Assembly (NCBI GenBank): GCA_000507305.1
Contig: DF239806.1
Location: 62,001 to 126,000, forward strand
From: Breviolum minutum Mf 1.05b.01
Taxonomy: Eukaryota > Sar > Dinophyceae > Suessiales > Symbiodiniaceae
DNA length: 64,000 nt
Reading direction: 5' to 3'
The translations under genes and the position numbers were made by a program. Under the pieces are notes generated by a model, which saw only the letters and a program-made list of their open reading frames with translations, was not told the DNA's origin and did not search any database. Within the stretch, counting starts at the first letter, position 1. Each line of letters opens with the position of its first letter. Positions 11,569-23,521 of the stretch are shown one piece after another.

Positions 11569-14175
11569 TCAGGAGTGATGTTGTCCTTTACACACTAGTC
11601 GAATTTCTGATGGTGATGCAAACATCTCGGATGCCCAAATCCATGGTTCTGAAAAACTTCCAAAAAGTTCTTCACCCGTTACACAACCATTCCACACCCA
11701 TGAATCCCATAGCTTGAAGGACACATGGATTCTTTCATCATGATTTGGATTTGACACTGGAAGGAATCGAACCATCATTCTTGAAATGGCACACATTTGC
11801 ATTTGTTCTCTTGGTACGCTAAGTGCATCCGGGACCTTAGCAATGATGATGTCAATGCAATGTGACTTCGATGTGATGTTTGGGATCATCTGAATTGCCC
11901 ATCCTAACGATTTCAAAGATTCGTCAAGGCCCACGCCATTGAAAAATTTCAGAATACGAAAGGCTAATTTCCAATTTGTTCGCAATCTCAAATGATCTTT
12001 GTCCACCGAAAAACGAATGCAACGAATGGCTTCATCCCTGTCGAAAGTAAAAGGTGCCTGATGCAGACAAAAAATCATGTCAGGGCAGTCACTTTGTTTT
12101 TCCAATGGGATTCCAAATGCATCCACGATCTGAAGATTATCATCAATCAACTCGGGGAAAAAATCACAGATCATTCCTGTGACTTGGTATACCAGTTGTC
12201 CCTCAGTACGACACAATGCAATTGGGCCTTCGGCTGTCAAAACAATCACAAAAGGCATTTGGAATGTTCGCAGGTTTTCGTCTGCAATTGACAAAATACT
12301 GGGGATGTTGGCCCACAGAACAATGGGAAAGTCTTCTGCGATATCGTTCGGGCTCAAAGGTATTCTTGCGTCATTTGGCAACACAATCCATAACTCCTTA
12401 GGTGTAGATGGTCCCATCAACATTGTAACTACACTTTTGATTCTCAAACCAGATCTCACAAAAAATTGAATCATGGTTGTCGGTGTCTTGATGGTGATGG
12501 TCACAAATACCGGATGAGACTGTGTCGGATCAATAATCAGTTGGATATTTGTGTGACTTCTAATCATGCATCCTGATTCGTCCTGTACTGTGTAGATGGC
12601 TTCAGCCTTCAATCTCATCGAAGTGATTTCAGTGAAAAGCCCTGGGATGGAAATTGAAGAGCTCTGGTCAATGATCTTGATTGCATTCAGCAGTGCAACA
12701 CATGCATGAGGGACACTAATGCAATTACCCAATATGTGTGTCAAGGCCATATCACTAATTGGGAAATTTCCTTCATGCAATGCTCCCATCATCATGTAAA
12801 TCTCTTGGTTGGAAAGAAATCTCACATGAGGTCCATCCTGAATGAAAGATCCGTAGAGTCCACCCTGCTCCAATACATGAATCGGCAAATGATGTGCTTT
12901 CCTATAATTGGCCATGATGCAGGAAAAACATGGATCATTTGGGTGTTTTATTCGATAGTTACGAATACTCTGATCACTGTTGGTTTCAAATCGCAACTCG
13001 TTCTTCTTGGGAAGCATGTTCTTGCTCATGTAGAGCTTGATGATTTCAGGATCCGGGATCAAATCTTGCAATTGTTGATCCTCATGCACTGCAATGACTC
13101 TCGAATTACGGATGCTCATTGCTGGTGTGATGGGCCAGTGCTCCCACACATGCTGTTTATTGCCATTGAGGGCATACCGGTCAATTGCAATGATTATGAC
13201 TCGTTCTCTGTTTTGTGGTAAGATGTCTTTCAGATTAATGATCTGTTTACACACAATATCGTATCCTGACCATGCTATGAGCTTCATGATCAAATCCATC
13301 TGTTCATGACGTCCAAACTGCGATACTTCCTCAAGTATGAAGATTAGAGGTCTCAAAAAGGAAATGATGATCAATGCATGAACCCAGGCCAATCCGTCCA
13401 TCTTGTTAAAACCCTGTGATGAATGTGCTGCACTCCACGGCTGACATGGTGGAGACCACACCACGATCGACTCTTCTTTGGCTCGCAAATGTGATAGGAA
13501 CCAACCATCTTGCACGTCTGCTTGATACATCCTGCATGATGGATCATCATTCTCTTGATTTTCATGTGAATATTGATAAGCATCTTTAGGCGATCGAAAA
13601 AACACTGTATTCGGATGCGTCTTCACATATGAAGTTGCTGCTACAAAGTCTCTTTCAATGGCCCATGTATGTTCAATTTGAACTTGTGCATTGGAGATTG
13701 CTCTGGTTACGTGTGTCCAACCTGAGAACCCCCCAGCAAAAATTTCGCCACATTTCAAGATGTCAACGTCACATGATTTTTTGGTAATATCCAGAATACC
13801 CGTTTGCAAACCTCGAGTTTCGATAGTGATGGGATTTCTATTCTTCACCACTTTGGCATGATAAATCAGAACCTTTGGGAGGTCCATGATTCGTTCAACC
13901 TCTGCTTTGTTCACAATCACTTGGATGGATGTCACCGGTACATGTTGGCATGTCTTTCTAATTGGGTGATCCACAAAGATATTCGCCCCCAAACCATGGT
14001 TGTAATCAACAATGTCTCCAAAAATTTCAGCAAAATCGTCGGTCTGAACGAGAATACTCTTAGGAGAGAATGCCAATGTCACCATATGATTGCAAGGGCA
14101 AATGTCAGGAAGTGGAACTGCTTCATCGATTGTTTTGGCCAAAATGGCCTTCGTTTCTCTAGAAATCCATGGCAT
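11569..14175 (-). CDS. LINE ORF: C5-cytosine DNA methyltransferase with a long unknown C-terminal part
   Basis: Intact 868-codon frame. The catalytic fold is readable in order: AdoMet-binding motif I at about residues 142-152 (CGEIFAGGFSGW), catalytic Cys motif IV PCQPWS at 243-248, the motif VI equivalent EEV at about 282-284, motif VIII QNRER at 321-325, and a motif X-like GNCISVP near residues 480-500. This is the full motif order of m5C methyltransferases, so the enzyme is probably competent to transfer a methyl group from AdoMet to C5 of cytosine in DNA. The first ~140 and last ~350 residues match nothing I recognise. It is the first ORF of the LINE, 16 bp ahead of the next start. Methylation of the element's own copies is a reasonable role but is inference. 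Confidence 0.88.
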   Translation of the reverse strand: MPWISRETKAILAKTIDEAVPLPDICPCNHMVTLAFSPKSILVQTDDFAEIFGDIVDYNHGLGANIFVDHPIRKTCQHVPVTSIQVIVNKAEVERIMDLPKVLIYHAKVVKNRNPITIETRGLQTGILDITKKSCDVDILKCGEIFAGGFSGWTHVTRAISNAQVQIEHTWAIERDFVAATSYVKTHPNTVFFRSPKDAYQYSHENQENDDPSCRMYQADVQDGWFLSHLRAKEESIVVWSPPCQPWSAAHSSQGFNKMDGLAWVHALIIISFLRPLIFILEEVSQFGRHEQMDLIMKLIAWSGYDIVCKQIINLKDILPQNRERVIIIAIDRYALNGNKQHVWEHWPITPAMSIRNSRVIAVHEDQQLQDLIPDPEIIKLYMSKNMLPKKNELRFETNSDQSIRNYRIKHPNDPCFSCIMANYRKAHHLPIHVLEQGGLYGSFIQDGPHVRFLSNQEIYMMMGALHEGNFPISDMALTHILGNCISVPHACVALLNAIKIIDQSSSISIPGLFTEITSMRLKAEAIYTVQDESGCMIRSHTNIQLIIDPTQSHPVFVTITIKTPTTMIQFFVRSGLRIKSVVTMLMGPSTPKELWIVLPNDARIPLSPNDIAEDFPIVLWANIPSILSIADENLRTFQMPFVIVLTAEGPIALCRTEGQLVYQVTGMICDFFPELIDDNLQIVDAFGIPLEKQSDCPDMIFCLHQAPFTFDRDEAIRCIRFSVDKDHLRLRTNWKLAFRILKFFNGVGLDESLKSLGWAIQMIPNITSKSHCIDIIIAKVPDALSVPREQMQMCAISRMMVRFLPVSNPNHDERIHVSFKLWDSWVWNGCVTGEELFGSFSEPWIWASEMFASPSEIRLVCKGQHHS

Positions 14176-14245
14176 GGTTCGATTCGTGACCCCCCCCTTA
14201 GGGGGCCAACAGGTACACCTCTTGACGGTTCGAACCGAAATACCT

Positions 14246-14260
14246 TCGCTATAATTTGCC
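14246..14260. repeat. Target-site duplication of the LINE, 5' copy
   Basis: TCGCTATAATTTGCC, an exact match to 3693-3707. It abuts the 5' leader of the element. The leader includes the 12-bp palindrome CGGTTCGAACCG at 14226-14237. Confidence 0.85.
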
Positions 14261-15433
14261 CAGATAATACATCATCTCCCACCCCAGATGTACGTCATCC
14301 AACAAACCACAGCGAGGTACGGATAGACACTGCAACACGGCGTTGCTTGGAATGGCTTCATAGCCTCCAACAGGTGGCTGCCATCAGGTGGAATTGGTTC
14401 AAAGGTTCACCCAAAACATGGGACTATAAACCACTATGCCAGGGTAGATTTGGCCCTGAATCAAGCCGCCAAACCCTGGAAATCAAATATTTAGATCCGG
14501 AACCATCTGTGGTTTCGGAAAATGTAGGGACGAATTTGCAACCTTGGGAATCATGAAAAGCATGGGATTGCATAAAAATCATGGGAGTAAGAAAAAAAAT
14601 CCCTGAATCGTCCAAAACTCGATAAATCTGGACACAAAACATGGTTTTTCAATGAACATCAAAAATCCCTACTGTGACACCCAACACGTCCGCACTTTAT
14701 TTGCTGTTTTTATCTTGTGATACACCCCCCTGAAGTTTTAACGGGGGTGGAGGTTCCCACCTACAAATCGGCCCTTCAAAATGAGAACTTGGTTTCACCA
14801 GCATTTTCAGGTGAATCATTCGTGAAAAAACTCTGGGAGGGAGTATAACTAATAGTTCGCCCCTGCAAATAGGCCGGGCCCCAACGAACTGTTAGTTTCA
14901 GGGAGGGTATCCTACTGGCATATGATGGATCCGCCTATGATGAATCAATCCCATGGGTCAAGTGCCTGGAAAATTTTTCCGATGGCCTCACTTTCCAAAC
15001 CCAACAAAAAAAGTTATCGCAGAAAAAATGTCTTGGCAAATTGGCCATGAAGAATAAATGTGTTTTTTTGAGAAAGACAATTTTACAATTGGATTTCATA
15101 CCTATCCAGTCAGAAAAGAAACTCATGACTTTTGGGGTGGATATTTGGTTGGGGTATCTGAGTCTTTTGGTTCCAAACACAAAAGCTCAAAAATGTCTCG
15201 AGACAGATGGGCGAATTTAAAGATCATATGTTTTTTTCACACCAAAAAAAATCGGATCCAAATTCCTTTTGGTCAATTGCACGCGCTGTCTATTTCTGCC
15301 TTTTCTTTCCCCTCCCCATGTAGATGACCCCACCTGGAAGTATATTGTCAAGCAATATTGGTCATTTGGTCGGATTTTCCCGGAAAGTTGCGGGAATTGT
15401 TTCTTGAAAAAACCACCCCATCCGTGGCGAAAC
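14261..15433. other. Intron-like flank of the LINE
   Basis: Apart from an inverted-repeat element near 14831-14912, I see no gene. Confidence 0.4.
14831..14912. repeat. TTAGTTTCAGGGAGGGTA-family element (left end weak)
   Basis: The right end AACTGTTAGTTTCAGGGAGG is clear. The left end is decayed. Confidence 0.5.
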
Positions 15434-15506
15434 CCATTCTCGCCTGCTTCTGCTGTAACGGTGCAGTATTCTCCCGTCACCGCACCGGTGCAATTGTGTG
15501 TGGCTC
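15434..15506 (-). CDS. Candidate Cys-containing exon upstream of the LINE
   Basis: 73 bp between AACAAG and GTTTCGCC. It encodes ATHNCTGAVTGEYCTVTAEA then GEN. CTGAVTGEYCTV.AEAG is similar to the Cys modules of the other exons. The LINE is inserted in the following ~12.8-kb gap. Confidence 0.38.
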
Positions 15507-17451
15507 CTTGTTGCTTCAACATCTATGTCTTGTGGGTTTGGTCACCCAACCAAAAATGCTGCCATGGTTTTATTCTTTTAGCAGGGACCACCGAAACTCC
15601 TAGGTGGTCATATTTCTCCAAAAAAGGTCACACAAGAAACGCTGCCAGGTCCACTGGTTATAGACATGAACAAGAAAACGCCCGGTTGTCATGGAAGATC
15701 CCCCTATGGATCATCCATGGGAAGTTCTGCCAGTTTGTTTTTGGAACAATTTTGAACCTGGTTTTCTGAGCAGTGATCAAAACCTTTTTGTGACATTCCA
15801 TTATACCGCCGGTTGGTTAATAGAGATCCTCAAAATTGCTTACTAAAACCCTATAACTCTTATGTTACTGTGTATAGTAAAAGTCCCCTGTTTGACTTTC
15901 AACCAACCAAGGGGTTCGATCACTGCTTATCTGAGTCGACTCTGTTCGAAATCATTTCAGTGGCTTTGGAATTGAAGGTTTCATGAGGATGTATTTGTAA
16001 ATAGAACATGTTTGCACCTTTTGGGGTTGGAATGTTCAGTGAACCACCGTTTTTTTTTTAAATCTTTACCCAGAAAAATCATCAAAAACCAAAACCAACC
16101 AATGCTGGGCTCAACAAAATCGACCGAGATGGATTTTTGGTTCCGAAAAATGAAGATCATGGGAAACATGGAATCCATGGAACCTCCCTGATTCATCTTC
16201 CAACTTCCCTGAGTCTTTTCGGAAAAAAAAACTGCTGACCATAGACTCGTGGATGACTTTTTTTTCGGATGGTGGGTGGGGTTGTTTGGGATTGCATTGG
16301 AAGAACTACTCACTGCTGAGGCGTGCAGTCCCACTCGGAGATTCACCCATCAGAAAAGGATAAACAATTCTCTATCTTAAAAAAAAATGTATTCATGGTC
16401 GGATTTTCAAGAGGATATTCCACAGTGGTATCATATACATATACATATACATCTACCTCTACATATACCTATACATATACATGTCTTAAGGATTCTTTCC
16501 CCGAAACATGTTTTTCCCCTATTCCCTGCCACGAATACCATGAAATACAAAAAACATTGCACGCTACTTGGTTACAGTATCCTCACTCCACTTCACCTTT
16601 AATTTAACGGTGTTTAAAACAACAGGGATCTTCCATCCCCCCGGAATCTTGAAATCTCCCCCTTTGCCATTTCCCGGTCATTTCCGGCTCCTCTCATGGT
16701 TGGAAAACCAGAGGTGCAGGGTTGCGGGACGCACCTAAGATCACCGAAATAGTTGGGAATTTGGGTTGCAAATTTTTTTTAGCGAAAACGGTGAACCATC
16801 CCTTCATATCGGAAATTGTTGGGCGGGCCCCTATAACCCTGGACCTATGTTCAACTATTTTTTTTTGCCAATTTTTTTTGCTGCCCCCCCCCCCAAAAAA
16901 AAACGCAAGTTCGGGAAAAAAAAACGTTATTAGCATTTTCGAAGTTGGTTTTTTCTTTCTGATGAAAAGGGAAAAAGATTAGATTCGTTCCATTGAGCCA
17001 AGTTGCCATGTTTAGCCAAAGGGGTGCATCTTGAGTTAGATTCATGGATCCACAATGCCCTGTCACCCAGCAACTCCTGTCCCCAACTTCAATTACCCAC
17101 CTCACATGAATAAACATACCATCTTGGAAAGTGCCCAACAAAAGTTAAAGCCACCCAGCAATTTGCCTATTTTTCGCAATTCTTGGTGTGAATCTCATTG
17201 AATCTATGGATATTCATTCTTTTTTCAGCACCAACCAAGTATAGTTACATGTTGCAACTATAATCGGTTGTGGGCTTACCACTACGTAGCTGTGCCCACC
17301 TATACTAAATACATCTAAATACAGGTGACCACAAATTTTTGGCAATCTCCCCCAAGTCGGATGAACCTTTGAGTTTCAGAAAGCAATGTAATTCTCTCAG
17401 TTTTTACAGTCCAACTGATGCAGACTTTTAACTTTCACCCGATGATCCAAC
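15507..17451. other. Intron-like, no gene seen
   Basis: Contains a short CATATA-type microsatellite (16429-16482) and long A/T homopolymers. No supported exon. Confidence 0.4.
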
Positions 17452-17565
17452 ATACTGTTGATGGTTCAAAAATCCGGCTCACCACCTGGGATGCACAAAA
17501 CCTTGAAAAATGATGGGACAAACTACCAACCTCAACTGATGCAGGATTTCTTCCATCAACAATAT
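17452..17565. repeat. GTTGATGG-family inverted-repeat element
   Basis: ATACTGTTGATGGTTCAAAA to CTTCCATCAACAATAT; middle shared with 3036-3147. Confidence 0.7.
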
Positions 17566-17661
17566 GTTTTTGTAGTTTGACCAAGTCTTAGTACATCTAT
17601 AGTAGAAACATACACACCAACATACGCCCCCCGGATTTTGCCCCAAAAAAAGTTTACACAC

Positions 17662-17766
17662 CGTTCGAGCCACGTGGGCGCTTGCAATGCCGTGCCATCA
17701 GTTTGGGTGAAGCCAGCATTCGTTGTGCCACCGGCGCATTGCAAGTCAGGCAAAGATCCCGAGATC
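17662..17766 (-). CDS. Candidate host exon
   Basis: 105 bp between CTTCGAG and GTGTGTAAAC. It encodes SLPDLQCAGGTTNAGFTQTD and on to PTWLE. One Cys and many Gly/Thr, like the 2536-2649 exon. Donor strong, acceptor weak. Confidence 0.35.
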
Positions 17767-18020
17767 CTCGAAGGACGGACGACGGATCTCAATGCCGACT
17801 GGTTGTTGTACCGTACTTATAGGGGAGTTGTCAAAGCACTTCTGGCGCAAAATCCAAAACCACACGTACAGTTTACAAGGCGACTTTGTCCAGTTCAACC
17901 TTGGGGCTTTGAAATCACCTTCGTCGTCCCAGGAGCGCGGAACAGTATGCAAGCTTTTTGCAGCCATGCAGCCAGGCCAAGAACGTGTGAAACGTGACAG
18001 AAGAAGGGTGTTGAAGCCGT
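17767..18020. other. G/C-richer coding-like segment, frame unresolved
   Basis: Long overlapping open frames exist on both strands here (plus: DFVQFNLGALKSPSSSQERG; minus: SWDDEGDFKAPRLNWTKSPC). The composition contrasts with the AT-rich flanks. It may be a decayed retrocopy or an exon cluster. Confidence 0.25.
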
Positions 18021-18655
18021 GTTGAGAATTTTTTTGGCGGGGCGTTTTTTCGGCAACAACGGTCTGTGATACAACCAAATGAGGGAGAAATCTGACCATT
18101 TTTTTCGTTTCTGCCTTATTTTTTCTCTTTCCGCTAGTAGAACACCTGTAGAACACCGTCGTTCCCCCCGTAAAATAAAACAACTGCACTTTCTTCCAAG
18201 ATCAAAGTCTTCTGAAATGAGAAGCTAGCTTTGACTGATTGTATTCAATTACCTCAATGATCATGAGAGAGTGGCATTAATAAGGCCTGGGGTACCCTTA
18301 GATTCCCGTCAAATAAGGGTGATGCTGTAAACATATAATAGACTCTAATAGATATGAAATGACACTGGGATAGCCTCATTTGCTGACAAGGTTGAACATA
18401 TTTAGAGGGGGAATCTTCAAACTGGAAGACTGCACGCATATTTACTAAGGCTTGCCGAGTTGTGGCCTTCCCCCGTCCTTGTGGAAAACGGAAAAAATCC
18501 AATGATTTTGTTTGCCGTTGAACGCCAATGACCTCTATTTTTTTAAGGTCAACCCCCCCAAAACAAGGCCTTTTCCAATCAAGACAAAGGGTCACTTGGG
18601 TTCTAGGTGGACATATCTTGTAAGTTCATGAAAGTGACTTCGATGTTTGTTCGCT

Positions 18656-18771
18656 TACCCTCCCTGAAACTAACAGCGAGTTAATCCCTGAAAATAGGCC
18701 GAAACCCTAGGAAAGTAGATGAAAGTCGTATTCCAACCATCCATTTTTAGGAGCTGTGTTAGTTTCAGGGA
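18656..18771. repeat. TACCCTCCCTGAAACTAACA-family element
   Basis: Left end TACCCTCCCTGAAACTAACA, right end TGTTAGTTTCAGGGA, middle AATAGGCCGAAACCC. Confidence 0.75.
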
Positions 18772-20017
18772 ATTATGGTTAGTTGTTGTCCCCTAAGAAT
18801 CGGGTTGTTCTCCTACCAAATGACCTGATGAATTTGTGGTACCAAAAAAATTGGGGGATGGGACTCCCGTACATTTCAATATGATTCCAGGAACTGCAAC
18901 TTTGCAAACTTTCTTCCAGGGTCTTTACTCAGCAGGTTTCCGGTGTTTTTTTTTATCGCTTTTTGTTTTGACTCATCCCAACGGGTCGGGTTTCGTCCGG
19001 CAACACCCAGAAATCCCTAGAAGAAAACCACTGGTGCACCCCCCAAAACTAAGATGTCCCCTAAAAGGGACTATTTCAGTAGGGAATACATCTTCCAACC
19101 ATTGATTTTCAACTGACATGTTAGTTTTCAGGGGACCCCGGGAGTAGGTCCGGTTCCCAAAACATCCATCTAATAATGTGAGTGAGTCGGGTACATCTCC
19201 AAGATGATGCCCTTCCCATGGTGAAATTTTCCCAGGTTTCGAGGCCAGGGTCTGTGGTCCATTTTTTTTGCGTGGCTCAAAAAACAACGGTTCGGAATTT
19301 TTCGTGGTGTTTTTTGGGTGGTTTTTTTCGAATCCCTCAAATGTCTTCCCTTTTTAGAAAAAGCTTCGAATTTCCACAGGGTAGTGGGCCACGATTCCCC
19401 AAAATTTTGTGATTCCCAAACAGTGTATTACTACTACTTTTACAATTTATAAATGATTTCGGTCAACATACCATGATCATACTTGCTAAGGTCTTTCCAC
19501 AGGTTTAAGTCGACTTGCTTTGCCAAAAAACAAACCCATCAAGGGATCCAAATCCTTGCGGGGGGTCCCAATCAAACATTCGACCCTTGTTGATTGATTT
19601 GTCTTTCCTTCCTATGAACACTTGGCTGCCTCAAGCCAATTTTTTTCCTGCTGCATAGCTTTTCTGAGACCTCTAGCTGAATATTTCTCAGACCGGATAA
19701 TCCTTGATTTGTATTAAAAAAAACATGGACACCTGGCAAATCTGGTGAACTTTTTGGGATGGTGAGTTCACGTGACCCTTTTAAAGGTTGTATAAGTTTT
19801 TCCCTCCAACAACTGGGGAATCAAGTTGGGTCAGGGCGGTCAAAGTCTCAAGTCTGCGCAACCTCCCTGTTTAGAGTCAGTGATTTCCATATCACAACAC
19901 CCATTTTTCATGCTAAAATGCCCCCCCCCCTGTTCCACCCCCACCAAAAAAAACAAGTGAACAATTCCTCACTCAATTCGGAGGCATGTTTTTTTTTGGG
20001 CAGCACTGGGTGCCGTC

Positions 20018-20093
20018 AAGGTGTCTGATAGCCATCAAGGCAATAGGCAGAACAAACGTCCGAGTACTGGGCATTGGCACAGCTGTGTCCCAC
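20018..20093 (-). CDS. Sushi-like exon with a GA donor
   Basis: 76 bp, after GCGCTGAG. It encodes VGHSCANAQYSDVCSAYCLD, then GYQTP. The frame stops just after, and the only fitting donor is GACGGC, a GA-AG intron as known in dinoflagellates. Cys spacing fits the first half of a module. Confidence 0.45.
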
Positions 20094-20188
20094 CTCAGCG
20101 CAAAGGATCCCAACAAAAATCGATGGATTTCACGTCCCCCAAGAACTAAAAACCGTACCCCAAAATGATGGGCTTTTCTAAACAGTTT

Positions 20189-20320
20189 CTCATAGGGAAA
20201 TTGCTGGTACCCTTAGGATGGCAAAAGGGGATATACCCCATAAATACCCACTATATAAGGTGTATATGGGGTTGATTACCAAGGGTACCATGCCAAGGGT
20301 ACCACCATTTTCCCTGTGAG
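20189..20320. repeat. Inverted-repeat element with ~26-bp arms
   Basis: CTCATAGGGAAATTGCTGGT... against the complement of ...CCACCATTTTCCCTGTGAG, few mismatches. Confidence 0.75.
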
Positions 20321-21742
20321 TTTCGTATCTCTGGCTTGAAAAATATGGCTAGCCTTTGGGTATGTTAAATTTCAGGGGTGTAAAGGTTTTATTGAATGTA
20401 CTTTTTAGAGGTTCAATGATGTACTTTATGGGTGCCAATTCCTGAAAATGTTGAAGACTTTTCATTTATGAGAAGCAAGGAATTCTATGAATAATGTCTC
20501 TTTTTGCTGCCAGCTTTCCTTGAAAAGGAACTCGAAGGATTGGGGAATCCCATGGACGTCTCAAGCCCCAATGGGGGGGCTGCACTTTTTGAATCATGCC
20601 ATTCCCAGCATTTGAATTTCATTCAGAAATCCCCCCTTTCAACCAATCTGATTTTTTAGAATAATAACGAAATGACCACTATTTTTCCAAAAATGCCGTC
20701 AACATCCATTCAAACCAAAACTATCTCAAATACTGGTCCATGTGATTTGTGAGGTGCGTTTCCCAATGTGTTTTTTCCAATGGTTTATATGGTTTTGTGT
20801 CTGTGTGTCTAACTTGGCGTGCATGTTGAAATTGGGAAAATTGGGGATGTATGTGTTATGTAAATAGACCCTCTGTTGAAGCAAAAGCAGAAATCAATAA
20901 TGAAAATAACACAATCGAATCCCAGCGAGTGATGTTTGTTGGCGGTTGGATGTCTTCCCCCTCCAGTTGGGAAATTTGGGGATGTAATTAGGCCCTCGGT
21001 TGAAGCAGAAATCAACATCATTCATAGAACTGTTCCCCCCTCATCGTTCCCCCGAAAGCAGCTACAAAAAGATCTTCCTGAAAGTGTTGGGGGGTGGGTG
21101 GTGATGTAAAATTTAAAATCACCCCCGGTGGAATGAAAATTCAAGTTTATATACACCCCCCGAACACTAACATGAATACCCAAAAATATGGTTTGGAAAA
21201 GGTGACCCATTTTTGGTATCTATGTTCAATTTCTGGGGTCTAACAGTGAAACAAAAAATCGGTCCATCTGGGTCAAGATGTGACCCACAGCAACCCCTTT
21301 CGCTCATGTCAGCCCTCACAAAAACAGGCTACAGAATCGATGATTATCCTTGGCATTCCTGAAAGGTTAAGGTTGCCTTTCACCACCAAAACCCCGACAC
21401 TTGGGTCACTTGGGTCACAACTTTCACGCAGGATTCCCAAGTTGCCGAAAAATCGCAGGAATTTTGGGAACCTCTGAAAACCAAATCGAACCAGAGTATG
21501 ATTATCGACGATTTCATGATTTCAAGGCTAGGGCCCTAGGGGAAAAAAGTGTAGCTACACCGTCGCATGCTCCCCGGCCCCCCAACTCATCTCACCCCCG
21601 AAAAAAATCTCAAGCCCTCGGAACCGAAGATGTGATTTTCAGGGATCTTAGATACACCAATCGCTCCGAAAACAGTAGTTCCCTTCCTGTTTCGCACCAG
21701 CGAACCCCAAGAGTTTTCCCATTTAAAAATCCAGGTCACCAC

Positions 21743-21888
21743 ATTGGAAGCAAAGCCATCCACTGAAGATAGATCGCCACAACTCAATGGCTCGCAAGAA
21801 AGCTGTGGTTCACTGTAGAAGTTGTTGCTTTGACACGTCACCGTTGGATCACCCGTCCCGGTGTAGCCGCTGTCACAGCTCAATTGAC
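21743..21888 (-). CDS. Sushi-like exon (phase 1-0)
   Basis: 146 bp between GGTCAAAG and GTGGTGACC. It encodes QLSCDSGYTGTGDPTVTCQS, then NNFYSEPQLSCEPLSCGDLS and SVDGFASN. C.SGY.G.G...TC...... P.LSCE is the clearest single sushi/CCP signature in the window, with the end of one module and the start of the next in one exon. Confidence 0.65.
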
Positions 21889-22517
21889 CTTTGACCAAAA
21901 AACGGTGAAATGTGGCCATGATCCCACCACCAACCGTCCTGCCCAAGGAAAAATGGTTTCATTAGTTCATTGTGGGATGATTTTTTGTTCAGAAAAGTTC
22001 AAAACTGCAGATTTTTGTTTATCTTTCAGGAGATATTTTCCAAGGCTAAAATGGTCGCCAAAGCCACCATTTTAGCCTCCACTTTTGGAACTTTTGGTCG
22101 AGGTGCTCAAGTCAGCGCCGAAATGATTGTCATGGGTCATGGGTCATGGGGCACGAACACATATATAAACACCCTTCTTATGCTCAAATTGGAAAATAAC
22201 TTGGAAACTTTTGGTCAGAATCTACAACTAATGGCTCTTTCGGAGGTTTTCCTCGGTGGGTTTGTAGCTTTGTATTGGGGCCTGTTGATGGTTCAGAATC
22301 TCCAGGTAATTTCATCAGGGTTTTTAAATACTTCCTTTCCGTTTCCGTGGTGGTTTTTTGCTGGATTTCTCAAGCATCAACAGGTGGGTTGGATAAATTA
22401 CGTGCCTTTTTCTGTGAAATAGAAGAGTCGGGTTTTGGAGGAAAAAAAGCCGCATGCTTTTTCAATCAACCAAATTTGTTTTTCTTCATCTTGTCACCTT
22501 CAGTATCTTCAAAGAAT

Positions 22518-22614
22518 TACCCTCCCAGAAACTAACATTTTCGCACCTGAAAATGAATAGTTCCTTTTGGGATGGCCTATTTTCAGGGGCGAGCTGTTAG
22601 TTTCAGGGAGTGTA
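22518..22614. repeat. TACCCTCCCTGAAACTAACA-family element
   Basis: TACCCTCCCAGAAACTAACA to CTGTTAGTTTCAGGGAGTGT. Confidence 0.75.
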
Positions 22615-22999
22615 TCCTTTTAAAAAAAGTTCAACGGGATTCTGATGATAGGGGGATATGTCTTGGCTGATCCACCAATAGGCTGCGCTTCGTCCTACCA
22701 ACTCATCTTCTTGGAAATGCTCCCCCAAGGATGCCAGAAATGAAATTTCAGTTTATCCATCAAAAATTAAATGGGACCTTACCAATGATCCCCTAGGTAA
22801 CTTACTAGAGCTATGAGATACTCAGGTTTAGGGGTCCGTTCAGTGGGTCCTGTTGGTAATTTCTTGGAGTTTGGGATTTTTTCCCGGTCAAATCTATGAA
22901 AAATATCATTCAAAAGTACTACAAAAAAGACTTTTAAAGGTAACCTGCAAGTTCTTGGATTTTTTCTACAAGAAAGACACCAAAAACAAAAACGGATAC

Positions 23000-23066
23000 G
23001 AAAAATCTTGGAAAATCCCAGCGACAGGATTCGCCCAGCTGCTTGCCGTTGCAATCCGTGTTGTCC
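23000..23066 (-). CDS. Candidate Cys-rich exon
   Basis: Begins after a run of eight T and CAG, a very strong acceptor, and encodes DNTDCNGKQLGESCRWDFP. The donor is uncertain (GTATCC at 22994-22999 gives phase 0). The C..G..LG.SC.W pattern resembles the other Cys modules in the window. Confidence 0.45.
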
Positions 23067-23521
23067 CTGAAAAAAAACAACATTTGTTTCACTGGGAACT
23101 TGCTGTTTACACCCCAACGGGAAAACGAATTTCATAGAGAATCGCAACACACAAATCTTCCTGGATTTTGTGTGGCGCCGATTTTTTTCAAGAATGGAGA
23201 AAAAAAACTAGTTACTCATCAAATTGGATCCATCTTCCCTAAATAGGGGTGAACATAAAAAATGTTTGAGTTGCCACCACCTAGACAAGTAAGGTACGTA
23301 TCCCAACAAAAAGTTTTTCCCAGGAAGCGACATGTTTGTCTTCATCATCTTTTTCTTTGCTGCTTTTTTACAAACAACAAAAACGGCTGTTACCCCGTTT
23401 ACCTGGTGGGGAATTCCCCACAAAAAAAATGCAAATTGGAAAAACTCCACCGTGTTGTTTGTGGGTTTTCACTGGCATCCTTGTGTGGTTGGAATCATCC
23501 AATAATCTGTATCGATGTATG

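Larger units (their letters stand above)
3708..14245 (-). mobile_element. Full-length APE-type LINE (non-LTR retrotransposon) with a methyltransferase ORF
   Basis: Minus-strand order: 70-bp leader, 868-codon methyltransferase ORF, 664-codon coiled-coil ORF, then endonuclease, reverse transcriptase and RNase H spread over three frames, then a 229-bp 3' UTR. The same 15 bp, TCGCTATAATTTGCC, flanks both sides (3693-3707 and 14246-14260) and the match stops exactly at the element ends, as expected for target-primed reverse transcription. The outer flanks also fit a local repeat: 3522-3570 resembles the left flank joined to the right flank. An A10 tract follows the last stop codon, but the element does not end in poly(A). 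The gaps between ORFs are only 16 and 9 bp. Two single-base frame breaks, near 8340 and 6625, may be mutations or assembly errors. Confidence 0.85.
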
